Part shown: positions 8,738-18,015 of the stretch, in pieces | How the letters are laid out: each line of letters opens with the position of its first letter | Numbering within the stretch: position 1 is the stretch's first letter | Source: Dyadobacter frigoris | GTDB taxonomy: Bacteria; Bacteroidota; Bacteroidia; Cytophagales; Spirosomataceae | Assembly (NCBI RefSeq): GCF_005280585.1 | Contig: NZ_SZVO01000014.1 | Span: forward strand, 142,718 to 206,717 | DNA length: 64,000 bases | Reading direction: 5' to 3' | Notes under the pieces: model-generated | Told to the model about the DNA's origin: nothing | Databases searched by the model: none | What the model saw: the letters and a program-made list of their open reading frames with translations, nothing else | Program-made: the position numbers and the translations under genes

Positions 8738-11053
8738 ATGCTTAGAATTTCAATATTTCTGCCCCTTATCGTTAGCCTTGTATTAACGCTGCAATGCTGT
8801 AACCAGGGTTCCTCAAATGAGGCAAAAGAAGAAAAAATACCGGAGAAAATCAGTTATAATTTTGATATAAGACCAATTCTGTCCGATAAATGTCTGGCCT
8901 GCCATGGTCCTGATGCCAACAAAAGAGCGGCAGGTTTAAGGATGGATGTGGAAGAAAGTGCTTTTCGGGCACTGAAAGAAAATCCGACAGCACATGCGCT
9001 GGTTGCTGGGAAACCAGAATTTTCACAAGCATATCTGAGGATTACTTCCAAAGATACGGCCTTATTAATGCCTCCGCCGTCTTCAAACCTGAAACTTTCC
9101 AACCATGAGATCAGCCTGATCGAAAAATGGATTAAGCAGGGGGGGAAATATGAAAAACACTGGGCTTTTGTGGCGCCTGTAAAACCTGCAATTCCGAAGG
9201 TAGCTATGAAAGAATGGCCAAGAAATGAAATTGACTATTTTATTTTGCAAAAACAGGAACAAAAAGGACTTGCGCCAAATCCGGAAGCGGATAAGGAAAG
9301 ATTATTAAAAAGGTTAAGTCTGGACATTACCGGTTTGCCGCCGACACTGCAAATGATGGATAGTTTCCTGGCCGACAATAGCGCCGGGGCTTATGATAAA
9401 ATGGTTGATAAACTAATGCAAAATCCTGCATATGGTGAAAAAATGGCACTTCACTGGCTTGATCTCGCACGTTATGCAGATTCCCACGGCTATCAGGATG
9501 ACGGGTATCGTACGCAATGGCCCTGGCGCGACTGGGTAATTCACGCCTTCAATGAAAACATGCATTATGATGATTTTGTGACCTGGCAGCTGGCAGGAGA
9601 TCTTATGCCAAAATCAACAAAAGAACAACTTTTGGCAACCGGATTTAATAGAAACCATAAAATTACGGAAGAAGGAGGTGTGATTCCGGAAGAGTACCGG
9701 ATGATGTATGTTACAGATCGTAACGATATGTTTGGAAAGGGCCTACTGGGTGTTACGCTGGAATGTGCACATTGTCACGATCATAAATATGATCCTTTTT
9801 CCCAGAAGGAATATTACCAGATGTTCGCGTTTTTTAATAATGTGAAGGAGGTTGGTATTGAGTCAGTTATCGGCGGACCGGAGACGTATGCGAAAAAGCC
9901 ATTGATGGAAATCAGTAATGATGATGCAAAAAGTATTTTGAAATTTGTAAATAAACAGGATACCAGCAGGCTGATCGTTTCAGTTATGGGCGACCTCGAT
10001 ACTACAAGAAAAACATATATCCTGAAACGGGGCGTGTATGATGCTCCGGGAGATGAAGTGCAGCCAGGTACGCCAAAATCTATTCTGCCATTTAACGATA
10101 AATATCCCAAAAACAGGTTGGGGTTATCCCAGTGGCTTTTTGATAAGAAAAATCCATTGACTGCAAGGGTTTATGTAAACATCTTATGGCAGGAATTTTT
10201 TGGGAGAGGTATTGTCAAAACTTCCGGAGACTTCGGTATGCAGGGGGAACTTCCTTCGCATCCTGCCTTACTTGATTGGCTTGCGTCCGACTTTATGGAG
10301 CACGATTGGGATATAAAAAGACTTGTAAAACAAATGGTAACTTCTGCTACTTACTGTCAATCAGCTGTTTTTACAAAAGAAAAGTTAGCGATGGATCCTG
10401 ATAATGTTTATCTGGCCAGAGGTTCCCGCTATCGTATTCATGCAGAATTCATCAAAGACCTGGTTTTGTCAAGTAGCGGTTTGTTAAACAAAACGATAGG
10501 AGGGCCAAGTGTAAAACCGTACCAGCCGGCTGGATTATGGGAAGGCGCTACATCGGGCCGGGGATTATTGTCGGTTTATAATCAGGATCATGGAGGGAGC
10601 TTGTACCGAAGAGGGATGTATACGCTGATCAAGCGAACCGTTCCGCCTCCAACGATGGGCATATTTGATGCGAGTAACCGGGATTTGTGTGAAGTGAAAA
10701 GACTGAAAACAAACACGCCTTTGCAGGCACTGGTGATGATGAATGATCCCGCCGTTCTGGAAGCTTCCCGTGTTTTAGCAGCGAAACTTTTACAAGAAAA
10801 AACAGCATCGCAGGATAAGATCATCAAAGCGTTCCGACTGATTGTTTGTCGTAAACCAAGTGAAAAAGAAATTGAAGTTTTGACAGCATATTATAGCAAA
10901 GAGCTGAAAATTATGAAACCGGACGTGGCTGAAAAAATGATATCCGTTGGAGAATATCCGATTACTAAAAATGTGGATAGAAAATCGCTCGCCGCTTTAA
11001 TGCGCGTGGTGTCGGCCATTTATAATCTGGAAGAAACGATAACAAAAACCTGA
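8738..11053 (+). CDS. PSCyt1-DUF1549-DUF1553 (planctomycete-type) cytochrome c lipoprotein
   Basis: About 771 aa from the ATG at 8738 (a TTG at 8714 is in frame but would disrupt the signal). The lipoprotein signal ends at C20/C21 (LTLQCC). Domains in order: PSCyt1 with heme motif CLACH at 52-56 and the distal MPP near residue 110; PSCyt2/DUF1549 (EIDYFILQ ... LSLDITGLPPT) with a second CxxCH, CAHCH at 343-347, followed by DHKYDPFS; and PSD1/DUF1553 (NPLTARVYVNILWQEFFGRG ... TSGDFGMQGELPSHPALLDW). The set is abundant in Planctomycetes and Verrucomicrobia, where it is linked to polysaccharide catabolism, but its biochemistry is unresolved. Paired with the DUF1501 gene 86 bases downstream, as is usual. 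Confidence 0.93.
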   Translation: MLRISIFLPLIVSLVLTLQCCNQGSSNEAKEEKIPEKISYNFDIRPILSDKCLACHGPDANKRAAGLRMDVEESAFRALKENPTAHALVAGKPEFSQAYLRITSKDTALLMPPPSSNLKLSNHEISLIEKWIKQGGKYEKHWAFVAPVKPAIPKVAMKEWPRNEIDYFILQKQEQKGLAPNPEADKERLLKRLSLDITGLPPTLQMMDSFLADNSAGAYDKMVDKLMQNPAYGEKMALHWLDLARYADSHGYQDDGYRTQWPWRDWVIHAFNENMHYDDFVTWQLAGDLMPKSTKEQLLATGFNRNHKITEEGGVIPEEYRMMYVTDRNDMFGKGLLGVTLECAHCHDHKYDPFSQKEYYQMFAFFNNVKEVGIESVIGGPETYAKKPLMEISNDDAKSILKFVNKQDTSRLIVSVMGDLDTTRKTYILKRGVYDAPGDEVQPGTPKSILPFNDKYPKNRLGLSQWLFDKKNPLTARVYVNILWQEFFGRGIVKTSGDFGMQGELPSHPALLDWLASDFMEHDWDIKRLVKQMVTSATYCQSAVFTKEKLAMDPDNVYLARGSRYRIHAEFIKDLVLSSSGLLNKTIGGPSVKPYQPAGLWEGATSGRGLLSVYNQDHGGSLYRRGMYTLIKRTVPPPTMGIFDASNRDLCEVKRLKTNTPLQALVMMNDPAVLEASRVLAAKLLQEKTASQDKIIKAFRLIVCRKPSEKEIEVLTAYYSKELKIMKPDVAEKMISVGEYPITKNVDRKSLAALMRVVSAIYNLEETITKT

Positions 11054-11139
11054 TAATGATTAATTGTTGAGGGTTAATTGTTAATGGGTGGGGGGAATTA
11101 TTAATCGCTAATAATCAAGCGCAATAAAGATTTTTAATT

Positions 11140-12591
11140 ATGGAAAAGGAAATCCTGGAACATGGCCTGAATTTTAACAGGAGACGTTTTTTGTCTTCAA
11201 TGAGTTTGGGAATAGGCGGCGTGGCGCTGGGTTCGCTTCTGATGCCAAATCTTTTTGACGGAACAGGAGCGGAGGAAGGACTTGCACCTGGCATCCCGCA
11301 TTTTGCTCCAAAGGCGAAACGGGTTATCTATTTATTTCAAAACGGAGCACCTTCACAACAGGAATTGTTTGATTACAAACCGAAACTGAGAGATTTATTT
11401 GGCCAGGAAATACCGCCTTCTGTCAGGGGAACTCAAAGATTAACAGGCATGACTGCAAATCAGGCTTCTTTTCCATTGGTAGGTTCGTTTGTTGATTTCA
11501 AACAATACGGAGAATCCCGGGCGTGGATCAGCGATCTGATGCCCTACACTTCCAAAATTGTGGATGATATTTGCATCATCAAATCCATGTATACGGAGGC
11601 GATTAATCATGATCCGGCACTGACATTTTTGCAAACCGGTTCGCAGCAGGGAAACCGTCCGAGTATGGGTTCATGGCTTAGTTACGGATTAGGAAATGAA
11701 AATAAAAACCTTCCGAGTTTTACGGTTTTACTTTCCAGAGGCGTAGGAAACGGACAAGGTGTATATTCAAAATTGTGGTCCAACGGATTTCTTGATTCTG
11801 TCCATCAGGGTGTACAGTTTAGTAAGGGCGAAGATCCGGTACTTTATCTGCGTGACCCCGAAGGAATGAACAGAACGGACCGCAGGGATATGCTGGACAA
11901 TATTTCTCAGTTAAATGATTTATCATATCAGGAATTTGGCGATCCGGAAATCACAGCCAAAGTAAAACAATATGAAATGGCTTACCGGATGCAAACGGCT
12001 GTTCCGGAAGTAATGGATTTGTCAAAGGAATCAGATGATATCATAAAATTGTACGGGCCTGATTGCCTGGTGCCCGGAACTTTCGCGGCTAACTGCCTTC
12101 TGGCAAGGAAATTATCGGAAAACGGCGTGCGTTTTGTTCAGCTTTATCATCAGGGTTGGGACCAGCACGGAAATCTTCCTTTTGAAATTGCAAAACAGGC
12201 AAAAGATGTAGATCAGGCTTCCGCGGCTCTGATAACGGATTTGAAACAAAGAGGTTTACTGGACGAAACGTTAGTGATCTGGGGCGGAGAGTTTGGCAGG
12301 ACCAGCTATACGCAGGGAAAACTAACGACCGACAATTACGGCCGTGATCACCATCCGCGCTGTTTCACGATCTGGATGGCTGGTGGTGGTATCAAACCCG
12401 GCATTGTATATGGCGAAACTGATGAACTGGGATACAATATTGCCAGTAACCCTGTCCATGTGCACGATTTTCAGGCAACGGTTTTACATCAGCTTGGGCT
12501 TAATCATGAAAAACTTATTTTTAAACACCTTGGTCGAAGATACCGGCTTACCGATGTTTCTGGGAAAGTTGTGAATGATATTATCAGTTGA
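11140..12591 (+). CDS. DUF1501 family protein (Tat-type leader, sulfatase-like fold)
   Basis: 483-aa DUF1501 protein. The N-terminus NRRRFLSSMSLGIGGVALGSLLMP is Tat-like. Typical family segments are PKAKRVIYLFQNGAPSQQELFDYKP, HDPALTFLQTGSQQGNRPSMGSW, a WDQHGNLP stretch, WGGEFGRT and GRDHHP, the last three carrying likely metal ligands (Asp/His). DUF1501 is distantly related to alkaline phosphatase/sulfatase enzymes, but no reaction is established. It almost always follows a DUF1553 gene, as here, and the two probably act together in the cell envelope on a compound imported by, or released near, the SusC/SusD system. Confidence 0.93.
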   Translation: MEKEILEHGLNFNRRRFLSSMSLGIGGVALGSLLMPNLFDGTGAEEGLAPGIPHFAPKAKRVIYLFQNGAPSQQELFDYKPKLRDLFGQEIPPSVRGTQRLTGMTANQASFPLVGSFVDFKQYGESRAWISDLMPYTSKIVDDICIIKSMYTEAINHDPALTFLQTGSQQGNRPSMGSWLSYGLGNENKNLPSFTVLLSRGVGNGQGVYSKLWSNGFLDSVHQGVQFSKGEDPVLYLRDPEGMNRTDRRDMLDNISQLNDLSYQEFGDPEITAKVKQYEMAYRMQTAVPEVMDLSKESDDIIKLYGPDCLVPGTFAANCLLARKLSENGVRFVQLYHQGWDQHGNLPFEIAKQAKDVDQASAALITDLKQRGLLDETLVIWGGEFGRTSYTQGKLTTDNYGRDHHPRCFTIWMAGGGIKPGIVYGETDELGYNIASNPVHVHDFQATVLHQLGLNHEKLIFKHLGRRYRLTDVSGKVVNDIIS

Positions 12592-12724
12592 AAAAATCAT
12601 GTTGTCGGTTAATTATTTGCCAGACAGCATTCAATTTTTAAAAATGACGATTAGCATTTGGCGGATAGTTTTTCAGAAAATATCCGTTTCCTAAACCTTG
12701 AAAATTAATTAACGAACCGGTTTT

Positions 12725-14905
12725 GTGATACATATAAGATTAAAAAGGTTTGCCGAGCAGATACTATTTGCGTCCAATATTTTTATAGCTTTTTTGCTTC
12801 TTTTTGAAAACAAACTGGTTATCCCGCCGTGGCTGCAAACGATCGGTCGCATGCATCCGCTTATTCTGCATTTTCCAATTGTAATTTTGCTTTTGGCGAT
12901 GATCATGGAATTTTTCAGGTTTAGAACTGAAAACTCGGGCAATACTTTTTACAGGAATTATTCGCAAAACCTGCTTCTCGTAGGTTCTTTGTTCGCAGCG
13001 GTAACCGTAACAATGGGGCTTTTTCTTTCAAGAGAAGAAGGTTATTCAGGAGAGACTTTGATCTGGCATAAATGGACGGGTGCAGCACTGTTTTTTATTG
13101 CTTCTTTGATATATCTTCTTAGAAATAAAAGCTGGTATAAAGCTGCTACGGCGAAAGCTGCGGCGCTAATGACGGTCGTGGCACTTGTGCTCACAGGACA
13201 TTATGGTGCGGCTATAACACATGGTGAAAACTTCATTTTTGAACCTGTTTCCAGCCAGAAAGAAATGGCAGCAATGCCGCTTGAAAAAGCAGAGGTATTC
13301 AAAGATGTGATCAAACCAATTTTTGAACAGAAATGTGTGAGTTGCCATAATCCTGATAAAATGAAAGGGGAATTGGTGCTAACGGATTCAAAATCAATTC
13401 TTAAAGGAGGTAAAACAGGTAAATTATTTGTGCCGGGAAACCCCTCATTAAGCCTTTTGCTGAAGCGCATACATTTATCAGTAGATGATAAAAAACATAT
13501 GCCGCCGATTGGCAAAACGCAGTTAACAGCTGAGGAAATTACGTTGCTGGCTTTATGGGTAAAGGAAAATGCAGGTTTTAGCAAGAAAGTAATAGCGCTG
13601 CCTGCTACGGATTCATTGAGGATATTCGCTGTGGCCAGGTTAAAACCTGTTATAAAACAAGAAGAAGTCTTTGATTTTGCCGCCGCTGACGAAGAGACGA
13701 TAAAAAAACTCAATAATGATTACAGAACGGTTTCTGAGGTGGCGCGGGAATCACCTGCATTATCGGTCAATATTTATAATAGAAGTGCGTTCAATGCCAG
13801 TCAGCTGGATGAACTTGAAGAAGTCAAAAAACAAATTGTATCGCTCAATCTTAACAAAATGCCGGTAAAAGATTCAGAGCTTAACCGCATTAGCAAATTT
13901 GAGAATCTAAGAAAACTTGATCTGAATTTTACTGATATTACTGCCAAGGGTTTGAAAGAACTTACCTCTTTAAAATATCTCTATAGCCTGGCTTTATCGG
14001 GAACAAAAATAAATTTCAAAGACCTAGAGGCCGTGATTCCGGCTTTTAAAAACCTGAAAACAATATCAGTTTGGGATACCGGACTTTCATCATCGGAACT
14101 TGAAAAGTTACAAAAAGCAAATGCTAAAATAAACTTTATCGGAGGTTTTAAGGACGATGGCAAGAAGCCCTTAAAACTTAATATTCCGCAAATTAAAAAC
14201 AGTTCAACCATATTTTCGCAAACCATACCATTACAACTGAAACATCCTATCAAAGGTGTGGATATCAGATTTACAACAAACGGATTGGAACCAGACAGTA
14301 TAAATTCTCCTGTTTTTGATGGCAAAACCATATTGAGCCAAAACACAACAATCAAAGCAAAAGCTTTTAAAACCGGGTGGCTGTCAAGCGACGTTGTTAC
14401 TTTTGATTTTTTCAGGAGCGCTTACAAACCCGACAGCGTCAATCTGTTATTTCCGCTGGACCGTGTACATCAGGCAGAAGGTGCCAAGACATTTTTTAAT
14501 AGTAAACTAGGCGTTATCGGTGCAAATAACCCGGCCTGGGCCAACAACTGGGCAGCTGTTAAAGAAAATGATATGACGCTGGTTTGTGAATTTAAAAAAC
14601 CAGTGCCGATTTCGTCTGTGGGTTTGCATTATATGATCGAAGAAGACACTGGCATTTTCCCTCCTGAACTTGTTGAAATCTGGGGTGGATCCAATCCAAA
14701 ACAATTGAAATTGCTCACCAAAATCACAGCCGCACTTCCATCTAAATGGGATAAACCATCACTAAAATCGGTAGAAGGGAAATTTAAAACCGAAACGGTC
14801 ACGTATTTAAAAATAGTAGCCAAACCGTTAAAAAAAATGCCAAAATGGCACCGCGATAAAGATAAAAAAGCACTTCTACTGATCGACGAAATGTTTTTAA
14901 ACTGA
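12725..14905 (+). CDS. Membrane c-type cytochrome with LRR and carbohydrate-associated domains
   Basis: 726-aa multidomain protein, third in the cytochrome cluster. The start is a GTG and the N-terminus is a transmembrane segment. About residues 35-170 form a four-helix membrane domain of DUF2231 type (RMHPLILHFPIVILLLAMI). A PSCyt1 heme domain follows (CVSCH at 204-208, distal HMPP near 258). About 350-480 are leucine-rich repeats (LRKLDLNFTDITAKGLKEL). About 500-560 resemble a CHB_HEX_C_1 chitobiase C-terminal domain (VDIRFTTNGLEPDS). The rest looks like an F5/8-type-C-like beta-sandwich (NWAAVKENDMTLVCEFKKPVPISSVGLHY, split here for reading). The combination suggests electron transfer tied to a sugar-binding surface. 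A 133-base gap separates it from DUF1501. Confidence 0.85.
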   Translation: MIHIRLKRFAEQILFASNIFIAFLLLFENKLVIPPWLQTIGRMHPLILHFPIVILLLAMIMEFFRFRTENSGNTFYRNYSQNLLLVGSLFAAVTVTMGLFLSREEGYSGETLIWHKWTGAALFFIASLIYLLRNKSWYKAATAKAAALMTVVALVLTGHYGAAITHGENFIFEPVSSQKEMAAMPLEKAEVFKDVIKPIFEQKCVSCHNPDKMKGELVLTDSKSILKGGKTGKLFVPGNPSLSLLLKRIHLSVDDKKHMPPIGKTQLTAEEITLLALWVKENAGFSKKVIALPATDSLRIFAVARLKPVIKQEEVFDFAAADEETIKKLNNDYRTVSEVARESPALSVNIYNRSAFNASQLDELEEVKKQIVSLNLNKMPVKDSELNRISKFENLRKLDLNFTDITAKGLKELTSLKYLYSLALSGTKINFKDLEAVIPAFKNLKTISVWDTGLSSSELEKLQKANAKINFIGGFKDDGKKPLKLNIPQIKNSSTIFSQTIPLQLKHPIKGVDIRFTTNGLEPDSINSPVFDGKTILSQNTTIKAKAFKTGWLSSDVVTFDFFRSAYKPDSVNLLFPLDRVHQAEGAKTFFNSKLGVIGANNPAWANNWAAVKENDMTLVCEFKKPVPISSVGLHYMIEEDTGIFPPELVEIWGGSNPKQLKLLTKITAALPSKWDKPSLKSVEGKFKTETVTYLKIVAKPLKKMPKWHRDKDKKALLLIDEMFLN

Positions 14906-14962
14906 GCATATTACTATTTAAAATTATCATAAAAGAGAAAGAAAGAAGCCAAATAAATACAT

Positions 14963-15002
14963 AAAAAGAGGAGCATAGAAAAAACTCTGTGCTCCTCTTT
15001 TT
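14963..15002. terminator. Strong hairpin terminator, both orientations
   Basis: Inverted repeat AAAAAGAGGAGCA (14963-14975) / TGCTCCTCTTTTT (14990-15002), with A- and T-tracts on both sides. It can end the cytochrome gene and the remnant on the opposite strand. The next bases (TGTCTCCGTGGCCCTCCGTG) look like a dispersed low-complexity intergenic repeat. Confidence 0.85.
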
Positions 15003-15111
15003 GTCTCCGTGGCCCTCCGTGTAACCTAAATTCCTTTTATATTTTTTGGACAGTAATAAGTTTGAAAAACACCTCAAAGCCAACGCCAAACAAACAGGCA
15101 AATAAGCAAAA

Positions 15112-15489
15112 TTAAGCTGCTGAGGTAATATATTGCTTTACAGTCAGATTGAGCGTTTGCTGTATCACATTCCGGTTTTCCAACACTGCCCAGATATAAT
15201 ATTCCTTTTGAAAAGGCACAATCGAGAGCCAATAGTCATTTTCTCCTTTGGCGAATTTTATATAGAAATTGTTATCAAAAGTGAATGTCCCATAATTGTA
15301 TACGTTATCAATTCCAGCTGCCGTATCGGAAATCCGCATCGCGCTGTGTCCAAAGGCGGAATAAACATCTTTTCCGGGACCGATGGAGAGAAGACTGATT
15401 TTGGAACTTGCAGTTAACTGAGCCGAGACAGGCTGGAGGGCGATATTTAAAAGGAAATATGACAGAGCACTTATAATCTTTAATTTCAT
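15112..15489 (-). pseudogene. Truncated DUF4105 family gene
   Basis: 125-aa product matching only the N-terminal third of Bacteroidetes DUF4105 proteins, which are normally near 400 aa. Seen: signal peptide MKLKIISALSYFLLNIALQP..SAQ, then ISLLSIGPGKDVYSAFGHSA, DNVYNYGTFTF and FYIKFAKGENDYWLS. The frame then stops after LTVKQYITSAA, just where family members continue with the helix before the conserved DNCATR region. No continuation is visible in the other frames of the next 200 bases. This looks like a 3' deletion with fusion to non-coding sequence. A secreted short product is possible but unlikely to be functional. Confidence 0.75.
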
Positions 15490-15957
15490 TGAATTAACTC
15501 TTTACTGATGTATTTCCAAAATTCCACTGCTCGTGGTGACCTGACCGTTAAGTTGATAACTTTCGAGGGAATTGTAAAATCATTACATAAGAAACCTGTA
15601 TTGCAACGGTCCTTTTTGAGACAAAGCCAGAAAAGGTAAATGCTTTTCCAAAACCGGGAAGCTCAACTTTGTAATCGAAATAAACCTAAAATTAATGTTG
15701 GCGGTTGCAGGTTTTATCAAAAATAAATGCATTCGGGGGATTTTTATATTTAATCAATTACAACTTTCTAAATTGTAGTTATTTACAATCCGGAACTTAT
15801 TTAATCGCTGTCGGTGTTAGCAAAACATATCAGAAATTTTACAAACCGATGATGCCGCATAGTCAGTTTGAATTTAAATCAGGTATTGATTTAAGTCTGA
15901 GTTTTTCAGAACGTCATTTATAGAATATTTTTTTATACTATTTTCATTAATAAATCT
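15490..15957. other. Divergent intergenic region
   Basis: 468 bases between the truncated DUF4105 gene (minus) and the outer-membrane protein gene (plus). AT-rich toward the plus-strand gene. I see no convincing ORF, hairpin terminator or operator. A 72-codon frame at 15705-15923 has no protein-like features. Confidence 0.4.
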
Positions 15958-16881
15958 ATGCTGTCAGGCAACCGGAAAGCTTTGCTTGTTTTTCTGTGTA
16001 CTATCGGTGCAAATGCATTTTCTCAAACCCTTAAACCAGGCCTGACTGGCATGGCGCCATCCAAATGGCTGACGATGCGATATACACATTCGCCAGGAAA
16101 AGTGTATGATTTTCCAAACGCAGGCGCCAAAAAATTTACACATGAAGAGTATTATTTCAGAGCCTGGCTTCCCGTTGTTCACAGTAAAAAAGTGACCATT
16201 CTTATGGGTCCAAATTACCGGACTGAGCAATTTGAATTGAAAACTCCGGGAGACAATCCAATCCCAAAAATGGCTGGCTGGAACCTTCGTTCGTATGCGA
16301 TGGACGTAAATGCGCTGATAAAACTTGACAGTACTTCCTGGCTTGTTACGACTACAAATATCAATAAAAGCGGTAATCTGGCCGATTTAACTTTAAAACA
16401 AATACCAATCAATTATACGGTTTCAGCAACCTTTCTTCGCAAAAAATCTGTCAACAAGGAGATTGGATTTGGGGCGATGATCAATAAAAGTTATAAACTG
16501 ACGGTGCTCCCCGTTTTTGTATTTAATTACAACTACGCTGAGAATGCCGGTATTGAAATGATGCTGCCCAAAAGAATAGCTTGGAGAAGAAATTTATCAC
16601 CCAATGATATCATTTATCTTAAGGCAGAAACTGTAAGCAGAACCTATTATGTGAATCCTGCAAACAATGATTTGCCAGGTGTATACCGCCGTGTGGATGT
16701 TGATATGGGCATAAGCTATAACAAAAAACTCGGCAATTTTGGTGGTGTTGATATCATGGCAGGTTATAGAAAAAATTTAAGTACGAGAATGGTTGAGGGT
16801 GGGATTCCTATTAAAACATCCGGCCTGGCTGTAACGGTTGATTTTTATATTCAGCCCCCAAGATTTCATAAAAAGAAATAA
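15958..16881 (+). CDS. Putative outer-membrane beta-barrel protein (DUF6268-like)
   Basis: 307 aa with a signal peptide (KALLVFLCTIGANAFSQ). The rest has alternating amphipathic beta-strands, e.g. EEYYFRAWLPVVHSKKVTIL, NLRSYAMDVNALIKL, and repeated Y-x-x-G/GY patterns typical of small outer-membrane barrels. It resembles Bacteroidetes DUF6268 proteins from memory; this assignment is tentative. It is a single gene followed by a terminator. Function unknown. Confidence 0.75.
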   Translation: MLSGNRKALLVFLCTIGANAFSQTLKPGLTGMAPSKWLTMRYTHSPGKVYDFPNAGAKKFTHEEYYFRAWLPVVHSKKVTILMGPNYRTEQFELKTPGDNPIPKMAGWNLRSYAMDVNALIKLDSTSWLVTTTNINKSGNLADLTLKQIPINYTVSATFLRKKSVNKEIGFGAMINKSYKLTVLPVFVFNYNYAENAGIEMMLPKRIAWRRNLSPNDIIYLKAETVSRTYYVNPANNDLPGVYRRVDVDMGISYNKKLGNFGGVDIMAGYRKNLSTRMVEGGIPIKTSGLAVTVDFYIQPPRFHKKK

Positions 16882-16904
16882 AATTTGATATCCGATTATA
16901 TACG

Positions 16905-16951
16905 ACTTCAAAAAACAGGGTGAAAATCTCCTTGTTTTTTGAAGTTTTTTT
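16905..16951 (+). terminator. Rho-independent terminator
   Basis: Inverted repeat ACTTCAAAAAACA / TGTTTTTTGAAGT with a T8 tail, directly after the outer-membrane protein gene. Confidence 0.85.
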
Positions 16952-17143
16952 TATCAAATTTTTTATAATCAATTTAAGGTCAGATTTTAGATTTAGAAAA
17001 AATTCAAAATTGACTTCTATGTTTACCTGCCTTATTGTTTGTATGAAAACGTTTAACATACTACGTTCCATTGCAATCGAATTATTTGGAACGATTTTCG
17101 AAATTCGTTTTCATTGAATACCTGATCAAAGTTTGCGTAGAAA

Positions 17144-17482
17144 TTAATTTCCAATGATTTCCTTGCGATGTGCCAGTCCCCAAAAATGCAGTTCTTCCAT
17201 TACCTTTTCGAGTGACTTTCCGTGCTCCGTAATGCTGTATTCGACCGTTGGTGGAAAGGTGTCATAGACATTTCTTTTAAGCAATTTATTTGCTTCCAGA
17301 TTTTTTAGTTCTTTGGACAGCGTTTTGTCTGTAATTCCGGTAACCTCTTTTGATATTTGTTTAAATCGCTTAGGCCCCGTCGACAAAGCAAACAAAATCA
17401 AGAGCTTCCATCTGCCTTCCAGAGCTTCCAAAGCGTCTTTGATAGAAAGGGCAGTTTTGGGACATCCGCCTGTGGTGAGCAT
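17144..17482 (-). CDS. HxlR-family winged-helix transcriptional regulator
   Basis: 112-aa HxlR-type regulator. It has the N-terminal cysteine (GGCPKT, C7) that is redox-active in some members, the family segment ALEGRWKLLILFAL, the recognition region FKQISKEVTGITDKTLSKEL, and the wing ...RNVYDTFPPTVEYSITEHG. Such proteins often sense quinones, aldehydes or oxidants and repress a divergent oxidoreductase or DoxX gene. Here a DoxX gene is divergent, 125 bases away, with an inverted repeat between them. Confidence 0.93.
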   Translation of the reverse strand: MLTTGGCPKTALSIKDALEALEGRWKLLILFALSTGPKRFKQISKEVTGITDKTLSKELKNLEANKLLKRNVYDTFPPTVEYSITEHGKSLEKVMEELHFWGLAHRKEIIGN

Positions 17483-17510
17483 TTTATTTTCTGGTTTTAA
17501 ATTTCACGAT

Positions 17511-17553
17511 ACTATCACTTTTGATAGTGCTATCCAAAGTGGAAGCGCTATCA
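17511..17553. promoter_or_regulatory. Likely HxlR operator between hxlR-like and doxX-like genes
   Basis: Perfect inverted repeat ACTATCA (17511-17517) - CTTT - TGATAGT (17522-17528). Two further same-direction half-sites follow: GCTATC at 17529 and GCTATCA at 17547. The repeat lies 28 bases before the HxlR start codon and upstream of the DoxX gene, as expected for an autoregulated divergent operator. Binding is inferred. Confidence 0.6.
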
Positions 17554-17607
17554 AATGGAAAGCAAATATAAGTAGGTTTGTAACACAAATAAAAACCTTA
17601 TCAAAAG

Positions 17608-18015
17608 ATGACAGACCCGCAAAAATCCTCAAAAACAATGAATATCATGCTTTGGATAGCACAAGTACTGCTGGCAGCCTTTTTTATCATGGGTGCAGTA
17701 ATGAAATTTATGCCAATTGAAAAAATATCCGCTAAGATGCCGTGGACAGGACAGGTCCCGGCCTTGGTTGTAAGAATTCTCGGAGTGATCGATTTATTAG
17801 GCGCTCTTGGTTTAATATTTCCGTTGTTGCTTCATATTAAACCAAAATTAACGCCCTGGGCTGCTATCGGTATTATTTTGATGATGATTTGTGCAATTGT
17901 TTTTCATGTTTCGAGAGGGGAGGAATCGGTGATTGGGGTGAATTTGTTTTGTATTGTTTTGTATTGTTTTGGCGGGATTTGTGGCTTGGGGGAGGTTTGG
18001 GAAGATTCGCAGTAA
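17608..18015 (+). CDS. DoxX-like family membrane protein
   Basis: 135-aa protein with four predicted transmembrane helices (MLWIAQVLLAAFFIMGAVMK; LVVRILGVIDLLGALGLIFP; AAIGIILMMICAIVFHV; LFCIVLYCFGGICG) and the MKFMP sequence after helix 1 seen in DoxX/DUF4870-like proteins. Such proteins are often induced by oxidative or electrophile stress next to HxlR or MarR regulators. An in-frame ATG at 17638 is an alternative start. Biochemical role unknown. Confidence 0.88.
   Translation: MTDPQKSSKTMNIMLWIAQVLLAAFFIMGAVMKFMPIEKISAKMPWTGQVPALVVRILGVIDLLGALGLIFPLLLHIKPKLTPWAAIGIILMMICAIVFHVSRGEESVIGVNLFCIVLYCFGGICGLGEVWEDSQ

Noticed and set aside
13201..13713. 170-codon open frame on the minus strand
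   Set aside because: It lies entirely inside the membrane-cytochrome gene, is antisense to it, and has low-complexity Ser/Ala/Phe composition with no domain.
15705..15923. 72-codon plus-strand frame before the outer-membrane gene
   Set aside because: Composition is not protein-like and the frame overlaps the expected promoter region.
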